Assembly: GCF_901000735.1 (NCBI RefSeq)
Contig: NC_081549.1
Coordinates: forward strand, 248,001 to 312,000
DNA: 64,000 nt
DNA from: Corylus avellana
Taxonomy: Eukaryota > Streptophyta > Magnoliopsida > Fagales > Betulaceae
Reading direction: 5' to 3'
Below the pieces are notes generated by a model, which saw only the letters and a list, made by a program, of their open reading frames with translations, was not told where the DNA came from and searched no databases. The translations under genes were made by a program, and so were the position numbers. This document shows, piece after piece, positions 54,836-64,000 of this stretch. Numbering within the stretch: the first letter of the stretch is position 1; every line of letters begins with the position of its first letter.

Positions 54836-55010
54836 GAGGAATGTTAAAGACCATCTTTTTATCCTCCTAAAGCTGATGTGGCTTTCAAAATCACTATTGG
54901 ATCAAAATCAAATATGATTCATATAAAATTTAATAGTGATTTTAAAAGTCACATCAACCTTAGGAGGATAAAAAGAGAATAAAAAGATGGTCCTTAACAT
55001 TACTTTTTTC
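54836..55010. mobile_element. MITE, unit 2 counterpart of 40,291-40,454
   Basis: Inverted ends GACCATCTTTTTATCCTCCT and AGGAGGATAAAAAGAG are visible. The right arm carries a short internal duplication (AAAAAGAGAATAAAAAGATGG). Confidence 0.55.
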
Positions 55011-55557
55011 CTATATATGTCACTTAGAATTTAGCAATGCAAACTAACTGTGGTGGTTTTACCAACAGAAACCTAAACTCAGAAGGAAACAAGTGTTTTT
55101 TAATGATAAAATTAGATTGCTCTAGTATTGTTGAAGCATTAATGGCGTATTCTTTCTTTTTTCTTCTTTATAATGAATTTGAACTTTACTCAACCCTACA
55201 ACTCCAAAAGTACAAAGCTTGTTTTTTAGTATATTTTATTGCAGATTCTTTTAGTTAAATTGAAGGCTCTAACTTTTTTCAGAAGTAAGTTTGTCTCTTA
55301 TATATATATATAACTTCCTTAAGATACTTGATCATAATAGCTTCTTCACTTTGGGGGCTTGAAGAATAAATCCAGTCAAAAAATGAAACTGTCGATGAAA
55401 GCAAAGAATTTGTAAAGCCACACCCATTGATAACTAATCATTACGACAAGCACATTTCTTTCCTTTTTGCTTTTGGAATCATATCGGTTCGTTGGGCAAA
55501 GTATCGATTTTTTAATTCCATCTTAAGTATCGGATATTTTCTTTTTTAATTTAGGCA

Positions 55558-55750
55558 TGTTAAATCACGTGTACATAAGCTCAAATTTCATTTTAATAGG
55601 TGATGCCCAACATATAAAATATTTAATTTAAATAAAGTGAATTGACAAAGTTAATGTTTGAACTCATTAATTAGGTCATTTGTCTCTAATAGCTAATTAA
55701 GTTAATATATAGAAAGAGATAAAATTAATTATTTAATCAACACTTTAACA
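55558..55750 (-). mobile_element. TRIM-like element, unit 2 counterpart of 41,020-41,201
   Basis: Bounded by TGTTAAATCACG and AATCAACACTTTAACA. The primer site is decayed (TTTGTCTCTAATAGC). Confidence 0.5.
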
Positions 55751-56184
55751 AGGCTATTAATAGTTAAGAATAACTACATCAGTTTGTAACTAAGGAATAA
55801 CAACTGACAACTATAAAACTATGATGTTCATATAATTTGATGATTTGGCAGTTAAAATCAACCCTTGAATAGACAATTGTAAAATAAAAAAAATAAAAAA
55901 ATTGATCGCTATGATGTCATTTTGTTATACGATAGTCGTAAAACAGTTGTTGTTATATCGCTTTTGTCATTTTGTTGTATGTCATTTAGTCATTTAGTTA
56001 TAAGACTATACAAAAAGAGATTGTGTGAAACCGGCCGATAGGAAACCTAATTAAACTCTAACTAAAAACAACACAATATATAACACCGACAAAAGAAAAA
56101 GGCGGGTAAGCTGGTAATTTCATGCATGGCATCTTGTATTGGAAGTTGCAGTAAAGCATTTCGTACAGTAAACTGATCAACACT

Positions 56185-56307
56185 TATATATATTAAGAAG
56201 AGGCGAAGGAGGGCAATCCACAAGCGATCGAGATACTAAACAAACAAACACTCTCATCAATCTCTCTACTGTTTGCTTTCGGTTCATATCCAGCGAAAAC
56301 GTACCAG
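56185..56307 (+). promoter_or_regulatory. Predicted core promoter and noncoding first exon of NB-LRR copy 2
   Basis: TATATATA at 56,185-56,192, a leader without ATG, and donor ACCAG|GTTTTT after 56,307. The acceptor GTTATCAG ends at 58,163, two bases before the ATG. Same layout as in unit 1. Confidence 0.5.
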
Positions 56308-57254
56308 GTTTTTTGTTCTCCATCTTTCTTCCTCTTTGTTTTGTCTTTCCTGCCAATGTTGTCAGTATATAGCTTGATCGATATCACTCTCAACTGCAAG
56401 TGCATGCTTTCCTTATAATTTGCTGCCAATGTTTCTGATTAATGTACAATATATTCATATATATGTTTGTCTGTGCAACGGTGCATGCTTGTTAACGATC
56501 TGATCACTCTCTTTAATTTCTCTCAAGGACCTCTAGCTATTTCAAGAGATATTGTAGAGATTGTATGTTAAAGAGTAGATAGGGTCGTTTTCTTTACGTT
56601 TTGGTTGTAGATTATATATATAGGGACGGAGTAAGGTGGGGGTGACGGGACAAACGTCCGGTTTCGCCCAAATTTTCTCAAACTCATGTATAGTAATTGC
56701 TGCATGTTCTTTATTAATTGTCCACGTACCCTTAAAGAAGAAAGTTAATTTGCCTCTAATTTGAATATGACCCTCGTAATAAAAGTAGCTAAAATTGTGA
56801 AATCTTCCTTTGTATACCTGTCAAAAGACTCAAAACTACGTTGGAATAAGGATTAATTTCTCATTTAATTTAGAAAGGCCGAAGAAGTATGAATGATCAA
56901 GAGTTAAACTTAGTTTTAATGGGAGTGAAGCCTAATTTTTAAGCCCACACACGCAGCATTTTGGGCCAGGGGTCAATATAATAAAAAATTAAATAAAAAA
57001 TTAAAAAAATATAATTATTGCAATAAATAATTCAATGAAACTAAATTATTATTTAAAACATATAATGTAACTTACAATTTATTGTGTCACGCATATCATT
57101 AACTGGTTGAAAACCTTTTATTTATTTATTTTTTTTGTAAATATGATTTTCAGATTTTTTTTTTAAATCCAATAAATTAAAAAAATACTTTTTTTTTTAA
57201 TGTTAATTTTCACACTTGAATTTTAATTTAATTTTTTTAAAAAATTTGTTTTAT

Positions 57255-57395
57255 TTTATTAAGGGTATTTTTGCCATTTGGCGACATTGTCAATTTTTAG
57301 TAGTTTGAGAGGACATTGTCGCAATTGAAAGTTTGGAGGAGACATTGTAAATTGAGTAGTAGTTTGAGGGGATAATTTGACTTTTTCCTTAAAAA
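57255..57395. repeat. One-sided remnant of the long-armed MITE
   Basis: GGCGACATTGTCAATTTTTA and GAGGAGACATTGTAAATTGA match the right arm of the element at 42,457-42,890. No left arm precedes it. Confidence 0.45.
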
Positions 57396-58165
57396 AAAAA
57401 AAAAAAAAATTAAGAAAAAAATAGAAAAACAAAGGGGTCATGGCTACCTTTGATCTATTTCCATCCAAATATGCTATATATATATATATATATATATATA
57501 AACAAAGGATGCCCCACTTTACATTTTGCTAACAAAAAGTCAAAACTTGTCAAAACATATATATTCAAACATGTGCAGTACACCTCTATATATAGTCTCT
57601 AGCTAGTCAATAAACTTTACATCAAATAGTTTCTCTCTTTCTTAAAAAATTCCAAGTATATAATTAAAATTTTATATTGATTTACATTTATTATTAAGTA
57701 ACAAAATTATCTATGTAAACTTTTATATTTAGTTAATTTGCTCTCTTAAATTAATTAGCATGGCGTTATAATTTAATTTTAAAAATATTTTTGCAAGAAC
57801 AAGAAAGAACGGACGAAGGTTATATATATAGAAGAATTAATTCATTAAATTCATACAAGTGTTGGTTTCTGCCTTATGGAGACCGCCTCAGATTCCACTA
57901 ACTGACCTAATTAATCCCTTCAAGTTACGATTTTTATTTTTTATTTACATATATAAAAAGAAAAACAGAAAGCAGGTTATAGCTAGCTAGAAGGACAATT
58001 GAATGTAATTTTAATTAATTAGGTCGATAATTTTGTATCCATTTTAATACAAGAATATATAATATATTTTTGTGGTAATATATATATATATATATATTAA
58101 TCCTAGCTAGTTAGTTGTTTTGATGTTTGTAAAAGTTGTAACGTTTCAATTTTTGGTTATCAGCT

Positions 58166-61100
58166 ATGGCCTCGAGGGAAGAATATAAAAAGACAATAGT
58201 AGATTATCTGAAGGATGAAAAAGTGAAAAGAATTGTTCTGACTGGGGCTGCTGGAGTAGGGAAAACATGGATTGCAAATGAGATACGCCATTTATGTAGT
58301 GATGGGAGCCAGGCGGGGTTATCTTACACGCCCATTTGGGTGCCTTTGAACCAGCGAGGAGATTATAGCAAGCCTAATCTTCTTCGCAGGTATCTTTATG
58401 AGATTATTGCCCGTGAGTTGTCCCGAAATTCCACTGCTGAGGAGTTGGATGATACTGCTAGTAAGGAGGAGGATGAGCCAAAGGAGGAAAGCCTGGACCT
58501 GATGAAAGACAGGATATCCGCGCTCGCGGCCGCTAAGCTTCAACCAATGAAATCTGATGAAAACAAGTTTCTTCTAATTCTGGATGGTGTTCCTGACACA
58601 TTGGATGAAGCTCCAATCATGACAGAATTAGAGGCCCTTCGTAAGCCCAGCTTCATGGCCATGGGAACAGCTTTGTTCAACAAGGTTTTAATCACCCGTA
58701 GATCAAAAGAGGTGGTGACCAAGGAAGTGGGCGAGACCAAGGAGATGATCGTGAAAAAAGCCAACGACACCAAACCCTTGCCTGATCAGGAGGAAAAGGC
58801 TAAGAATATTACTGCTGCCGATCAAACACCTGCCACAGAAAAAGCCAACGACACCAAACCCTTGTCTGATGAAGAGCGTAAAGTGATCGAGATCCAACCC
58901 TTGTCTGACGAAGAGGGTTGGGCGCTATTCCAAGACAAAGTCACTGAAAAGGTGGTTAATAAGCAGATCACTGATTTTGAAAAACATGCCAAAGATTTTA
59001 TCAAAAAGAGCAACCGTTTACCAGCTGCGATCATTGTGATAGCAGAAGCATTGAAATGCATTGCGGAGCGGGAGCAGGAGCGCGATTCCGCGATTAATCT
59101 GACGTTGGAAGATGCCCTGAAAAAAGCAGCCACCCGCCTGGAGAAGCCCGACGGCTCTTGGCATAGCCCGCGCTTCTTTCAGAAACCTGGCAGAGTTCAT
59201 TACAACGAGCTCATAGCTTGCTGGATATTGGAAGGAAATATTGTAGGTGCCGTTGACGGTGTGGTCCGTGTGGAGGAGGCATATAACGTCGGACATAGTG
59301 TTCTGATGAAGCTCGTAGATCTCCAGATGCTGAAAATGCATGATGATAACACAATTTCCATGGAAGAGTTGGCATTTACAGTTCCTGATTGTCTCGGGAC
59401 TGATCTGCGATGGGATAATAATGTGTTCAAGAAAGACGATTGGTACAAAGGGGCGACGTCGAGTCTGCGATGGGCTGATGTGTTTGAGCAATTAGGCGAT
59501 TGGCGAGGTGGGCGGGATGGATCGAGTCTGGGATTGGCTAGCGTGCTTGAGGATGGCGATTGGCAGGGGTTCAGGAGAATCACACAGATGGGTGGCATGA
59601 TAAAAACAACGACCAGTAGCCCTGAGAGATGGGACAAAGTATACACGCTACTCATTGATGGAAGGCGTCTCTACAGAGAAGTTGCGGATAAATTCTTTGA
59701 GCCAATGAAGCGACTCCAGGTTCTTGCCATTTTTAATCCTACATTCAAATCACTTCCCAAAAGCATATCTGAAATGGGCGAGCTTCGTCTGCTCGTGCTC
59801 AGAGGATGTGATCCGTTGGAGAACATTGATCCCATCAAAGACCTCGAGTCATTAACGGTTCTGGAGATATCTGGTGCTGCCTCCTTGAAGGATATTCCGG
59901 GTGATCTTTTCCAGAAATTGAGTCAACTTCGAAGCCTCAAAATCTGTGCACCCCAGATAAAAGAGCTGCCTCCTATCTCCCACATGACTGAACTCCGTTG
60001 GCTCATCCTAAGCGACTGCTCAAGCTTGCAAAGTCTGCCAAAAATAAGGAAACTTACAAAGCTCCAGATTGTTGATCTCTCTGGCGCTTCCGAATTGGCA
60101 AAATTGGAAGGCAGAGCCTGGAAATCACTTGAGAATCTCCGAAGGCTTGACGTCTCCCGAACCAAGATTTCCCGCTTGCCAATCCTCGGCACACTTACAA
60201 ATCTTACTACACTCGCATTAAGCCGCTGTGATCACTTAGCGAGACTGCCCAAACTAGTTGGCTTGTCCAACCTCCAAATTCTGGATCTTTCGGGTGCTTT
60301 GATGCTAAAGGAAATCCCAGACGAATCCTTGCAACATAAGGCAAGCCTCAAGATCCTAGATCTCTCTCAAACTGCCATCCCTCTTTTTCCTTCCAATTTA
60401 GCCAGCCTCTCTCATCTTGAGTTGCTTGATCTTTCTGGTGCCACTAAGTTGGTGAAACTGGAAGACAAAACCTTCGAAAAGCTGAGTTGCCTCCGTCATC
60501 TTGATCTCTCCAAAACCAATATTGAAAATCTGCCTTCACTTTCCAAGCTTGATAACCTCGAAGTTCTTAATCTTTCTGGTTGTAGTGCTTTGACAAAAAT
60601 AGGAGATCAATCTTTTGATCACATGACCCGCCTTCAGCGCCTCCAACTCTCTGAAACTAAGATTGAATTCCTGCCGTCCCTTTCCAAACATGTCAACCTC
60701 CGTCAGCTCTTGCTAAGAAGCTGTACCAGCCTAAAACAACTTCCATCTCTGGAATCTCAGTTGAAACTTGAGGAGCTCGATTTATCTGGTGCACAGCTTC
60801 TGAAAGAAACTAATGTTGACTTCTTGAAGAATATGAACAACCTTCAGCTTCTCAACCTATCAGGGACAGGTCTCACGTTACCTTCCCTCTCCAGTCTCAC
60901 CAACCTCACCCAGCTTTCCCTCGGAGGTTGTGTACTCTCAGAATCGGAGCCAAATTTTGGAGGACATACAAAGCTGGAGGTTCTGGATCTTTCGGAGATC
61001 ACAAAGATTACTTCTCTAGCCTCCCTTGCAAATCTTACCAGTCTCCGGGAGCTTAAGTTAAGAGGCTGTTCGGGCTTAAAGGAGCTGCCAGATCTGAAAT

Positions 61101-62176
61101 CGGGGGAGCTGCCAGATCTGAAATCGACGATCCATTTGGAGGTTCTTGATCTGTGGGGGACCGGAATCAAAGCTTTTCCCTATGTGATCTCAGAATTGAC
61201 GAGTTTAAAGCACGTTGATCTGCCAGACATGAAGGATGTTCAAAATCTTGATTGGGGGAAGATAAATCGCCTGCCGGAGGAGGTAAACTGGGTTGAGTGC
61301 GGCATCCTCAAGCACTGTAAAAACGGGCCTTGCATATCTATGAGTGCTACCCAACTTTCTGAAATTCTCAAGGAACAAGCGAATCTCGACAAATTTCACA
61401 TCTCTGTGTCCGCCCCTCTTAAGGAGGAAGGTGGTGCTAGAGATATCGATTGGCACAGAATTGACCCTTCCTTGAGAAATATCTACCTGCAGAAGTTTTC
61501 TGTTCCTGAGGATCATGGAGGGTTTCTGGAAATTGTTGGATTCGATAGATTTCCTGATGGTATCGAGGGTGGCATCGTAAAAGCAGAGTACATTGCTTTG
61601 ATTCGCAACAAGTTCATGAAATCCTTGTCAGACTTGGCTGCGAAGGCAATTAAGGAGGGCGTGAGCGTGAGCGTGACGGCAATGAAAGGCTGCACGCTGG
61701 AGAAGTGCACCGAAATGGAGACCATTTTTGGCGGAGAAGAGAGAGAAGTGAAAATGAGGGGAAATCTAGAGACTCTGAGGGCGTCAAACCTTCCAAAGTT
61801 GAAGAATGTCGTCTCCAATGGGAAGGAGAAAGTTGGAGGGTTTGAAAAGCTTAGAGAGTTATATATGGATTGTTGCCCATTGCTGGAAGTTGTGTTTCCA
61901 TCATCCCAGCTGCCAGAAAATCTTGAAATCCTCGAAATCAAATTCTGTGATAAATTGAAGACTCTGTTTGGTTCTGAAGCAGCGACAGAATATAAACTGC
62001 AGAAATTGAAGAAACTGCATCTCGTGGAACTGCCAGAGTTAACCAGCATTGGAGTGCCTAGGTCGACTATATTTCTATCTTTGGAGTTAGTCAAATTCAG
62101 GAAATGCCCCAAGTTGATGAACAACTTAAACGAACTTCTTGAATGCGGAGCAGGATTCAAAATTGAACAGTATTGA
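58166..62176 (+). CDS. NB-LRR-like disease resistance protein, copy 2
   Basis: Single coding exon, 1336 residues. P-loop GAAGVGKT at residues 27-34, kinase-2 FLLILDGVPD, RNBS-B KVLITRRS, a longer charged insertion with KANDTKPL twice, IQPLSDEEGWALFQDKV, RLPAA in place of GLPAA, winged helix and MHD in MLKMHDD, the Trp triple repeat, about 20 LRRs, and C-terminal NLEILEIKFCDKLKTLFGS. The first 300 residues differ much from copy 1, the middle (about 315-830) is almost identical, the later LRRs differ again, and the block from KFHISVSAPLKEE on is nearly identical. A 24-base tandem duplication (61,081-61,128) adds GELPDLKS to one LRR. No N-terminal signalling domain. Both the changed kinase-2 Asp (LDG for LDD) and the changed GLPL motif suggest altered nucleotide handling. 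Confidence 0.92.
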   Translation: MASREEYKKTIVDYLKDEKVKRIVLTGAAGVGKTWIANEIRHLCSDGSQAGLSYTPIWVPLNQRGDYSKPNLLRRYLYEIIARELSRNSTAEELDDTASKEEDEPKEESLDLMKDRISALAAAKLQPMKSDENKFLLILDGVPDTLDEAPIMTELEALRKPSFMAMGTALFNKVLITRRSKEVVTKEVGETKEMIVKKANDTKPLPDQEEKAKNITAADQTPATEKANDTKPLSDEERKVIEIQPLSDEEGWALFQDKVTEKVVNKQITDFEKHAKDFIKKSNRLPAAIIVIAEALKCIAEREQERDSAINLTLEDALKKAATRLEKPDGSWHSPRFFQKPGRVHYNELIACWILEGNIVGAVDGVVRVEEAYNVGHSVLMKLVDLQMLKMHDDNTISMEELAFTVPDCLGTDLRWDNNVFKKDDWYKGATSSLRWADVFEQLGDWRGGRDGSSLGLASVLEDGDWQGFRRITQMGGMIKTTTSSPERWDKVYTLLIDGRRLYREVADKFFEPMKRLQVLAIFNPTFKSLPKSISEMGELRLLVLRGCDPLENIDPIKDLESLTVLEISGAASLKDIPGDLFQKLSQLRSLKICAPQIKELPPISHMTELRWLILSDCSSLQSLPKIRKLTKLQIVDLSGASELAKLEGRAWKSLENLRRLDVSRTKISRLPILGTLTNLTTLALSRCDHLARLPKLVGLSNLQILDLSGALMLKEIPDESLQHKASLKILDLSQTAIPLFPSNLASLSHLELLDLSGATKLVKLEDKTFEKLSCLRHLDLSKTNIENLPSLSKLDNLEVLNLSGCSALTKIGDQSFDHMTRLQRLQLSETKIEFLPSLSKHVNLRQLLLRSCTSLKQLPSLESQLKLEELDLSGAQLLKETNVDFLKNMNNLQLLNLSGTGLTLPSLSSLTNLTQLSLGGCVLSESEPNFGGHTKLEVLDLSEITKITSLASLANLTSLRELKLRGCSGLKELPDLKSGELPDLKSTIHLEVLDLWGTGIKAFPYVISELTSLKHVDLPDMKDVQNLDWGKINRLPEEVNWVECGILKHCKNGPCISMSATQLSEILKEQANLDKFHISVSAPLKEEGGARDIDWHRIDPSLRNIYLQKFSVPEDHGGFLEIVGFDRFPDGIEGGIVKAEYIALIRNKFMKSLSDLAAKAIKEGVSVSVTAMKGCTLEKCTEMETIFGGEEREVKMRGNLETLRASNLPKLKNVVSNGKEKVGGFEKLRELYMDCCPLLEVVFPSSQLPENLEILEIKFCDKLKTLFGSEAATEYKLQKLKKLHLVELPELTSIGVPRSTIFLSLELVKFRKCPKLMNNLNELLECGAGFKIEQY
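59399..59580 (+). repeat. Trp-containing triple repeat in NB-LRR copy 2
   Basis: Same three repeats as in copy 1, here directly after CLG without the 12-residue insertion. Unit 1 of the repeat reads KKDDWYKGA instead of EKDGWYKGA. Confidence 0.8.
61081..61128 (+). repeat. 24-bp in-frame tandem duplication in an LRR of copy 2
   Basis: GGAGCTGCCAGATCTGAAAT occurs twice, 24 bases apart, giving ELPDLKSGELPDLKS. Copy 1 has the unit once. Confidence 0.9.
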
Positions 62177-63390
62177 TCGATCCAGGTTGACTGCTGCCAT
62201 CTCTACAGATTTCAGTGACTTGAGCTTATATATATATATATATATATATATATGCATGCCATCTCGGATTACCGGGAGTATGTGTGTTTGTGTGTTAGTT
62301 TGGAAGTCCTTTTTTTGTTTTTTCGTTTGTTTGTTTGTTTGTTTTTGGTGTGAAATAAGTACTTGTGAGGAGAGAAGAATGGTTGTGTGTGTGTGTGTGT
62401 TTGAGTCCTATATTTTGTAAGCTCTATACGTGTCGGTTTGTAAACTCTATTAATTAAGCCAAGTCTTGGAATAAAGTTTGCCAGTTACTAAATCAACGCT
62501 TTATTTATTCCTGCCCAGCTTTATATATATATATTCCAATTGTCCACATTAATAATATTGTTTCTATGCCTTACTTGATGTATTCAAGTTGGTGCCATCA
62601 AGTCTCTTGACACACAACTTCAACTTTATTAAGGACACACTTGTAAATAAACAACTATTTGATTTAATTTGACGATCCTGTACAAAGAAGATGAAAACAA
62701 TTAACCAATAGCAACAAATTTTATCCATCTCTATTTAGTCTTCAGTAGCAAATAAACCATGGTAGATGAAGATTTTTGTTTAGAGACCTATTCTAGTTTC
62801 ATAGAATGCAGCACCACCTCATCACTCATACATGTGACATCCATGAAGAATGCGTGCAAAGTACATCTCATCCCAATAAATAGGGACTATCAACCCATAA
62901 AAAATTTTAAACATTTTTTTTTTTTTTTTTTTGTTCTGTTTTAGTAAGTTTATGTGTATATATATATACTAACTTGGATGGGACCTTGGGGACAAGGTCC
63001 TTTAATTTTAAGTGGAGGAATGATATGATGGGGATAAGACTAATTAGATGATATAAGTTTAGTAGTTGAGTTTGATTAGAATTTCAACCCATTGGGATTA
63101 GGTTATTTAAAATTAATTAGGATTATAGTTTATTTTGAATATTTGAAATCTTATCGCATACGTCTTGGGGTTGAGTTCGTATGTTTTATTTATTTATTTC
63201 CTTTTAATTAAGGGTGAAGTCTTATGATCTAATTTCCCACCTGACTACCCGAATAAGTAGAAAAAGTCTTTCATCCAAACAATGCCCTCAACAATAGGGT
63301 GGGTTCCCGGCCATCACTTAACCCTTAATTAATTAATTACGATGACGGTAAAAGATTACTGATAACAAAAAACAAAGCTAATTAAAGCAG
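62177..63390. other. 3' flank of NB-LRR copy 2
   Basis: Matches 48,385-49,800 with indels. TA runs at about 62,227-62,252, a GTTT repeat at about 62,325-62,345 and a TG run at about 62,384-62,401. No gene was recognised. Confidence 0.5.
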
Positions 63391-63672
63391 AATGCTAAGT
63401 TAGTTTATTGAAGATTCTTTTAGTTAAATTGAAGGCTCGTCTTCTTTTATAGCTTTAGTTCTTCACTTGGGGATCGAGCTTGAAGATTCATATATATAAA
63501 TCCTGTTAAAGATGAAACCGATGATGGAAGCAAAGAATTTGGAAAAATTAAATAACTAATCATTACGACAAGCTAGCATATTTCTTTCCTCGATCCCTAC
63601 CTTCACTTTTTGCTTTTGGAATGATATTGATCGATCGGTTCGTTGGGCAAATATTTATTTTTCTAAGAAAAT

Positions 63673-63726
<54 letters not shown>

Positions 63727-64000
63727 TTCATCGAAGAAGCAAATCTTTTTGTTTTTTTTTTTAGAAATATTTGAAATTTTTTCCTATATTTAAGTAAGGG
63801 AAGAAGCTTTAATTAGGAAAGCTGCAGAAAATGCTCGATCTAGAATAAATACGACAAAAGAAAAAAGGCGGGTAAGCTAGTAATATTACACGCATCGTAT
63901 CGCTTCGTGTTTTGCAAGTAGCAGTAAAGATATTAAAGCATTTGATACTCGATCAAGACTTGTATATATATATATATATATATGTATGAAGATTGAAGAA
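63391..64000 (+). promoter_or_regulatory. Upstream region of a third NB-LRR unit, cut by the window edge
   Basis: From GATTCTTTTAGTTAAATTGA (about 63,412) the sequence matches the region upstream of both NB-LRR promoters (40,725 and 55,245 onward). GACAAAAGAAAAAAGGCGGG at about 63,852 and the TATA run near 63,962 match 41,765-41,870 and 56,090-56,192. The intervening DC1 block is missing, so a third NB-LRR gene probably follows outside the window. Confidence 0.65.
63676..63722. repeat. (TA)n microsatellite
   Basis: About 23 TA units in the third unit's upstream region. Confidence 0.9.

Larger units (their letters stand above)
50146..63400. repeat. Tandem segmental duplication, unit 2
   Basis: Matches unit 1 from its first base after the gap. 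It carries the second DC1 gene, TRIM and MITE copies, NB-LRR promoter, gene and 3' flank. It lacks the hAT-like element and the palindrome, and about 300 bases corresponding to 41,455-41,760 are shortened. Confidence 0.9.

Overview
The window is nuclear DNA of a flowering plant, most likely a eudicot tree or shrub. The evidence is GT-AG introns in AT-rich DNA, plant-type housekeeping genes, and a tandem cluster of plant resistance-type genes. A Fagales-like source would fit the small LTR repeats, but that is only an impression. Exon structures below were worked out by reading splice sites and protein continuity; no transcript evidence was available.

The left half (about 1-34,500) is ordinary gene space. 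It holds GAR1 (snoRNP protein, +), NADH-type glutamate dehydrogenase (-), an LTR relic near 9.5 kb, and about 6 kb of AT-rich intergenic DNA. Next come a small one-helix protein (+) and a plastid-type DnaJ membrane protein (-) whose stop codon lies in a perfect 89-bp tandem duplication. APS kinase (+) has a GC-AG intron. A possible 72-aa protein (+), a HugZ/HOZ-like heme-binding split-barrel protein (+) and a DUF1639 protein (-) follow.

The right half (about 35,800-64,000) is a tandem segmental duplication. Each unit of about 13-14 kb carries a DC1 (Cys/His-rich) gene on the minus strand and, divergent from it, a large intronless NB-LRR-like gene on the plus strand. A 100-N gap and a LINE 3' end lie between the units. 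At the right edge the promoter of a third NB-LRR unit begins, without a DC1 gene in front of it. The two units differ by post-duplication events: a 1.1-kb hAT-like insertion, a perfect 78-bp palindrome, a MITE, small in-frame duplications, and tracts of near identity in the NB-LRR genes that suggest gene conversion.

The NB-LRR proteins are unusual. The P-loop starts at about residue 28 with no CC, TIR or RPW8 domain before it. The nucleotide-binding part carries a variable charged insertion, and a tryptophan-containing triple repeat of about 20 residues sits between the MHD motif and the LRRs. This co-duplicated DC1/NB-LRR module is the best candidate for something novel here. Small LTR elements (TRIM-like, with PBS, PPT and target-site duplication visible) and MITEs are spread through the same region.
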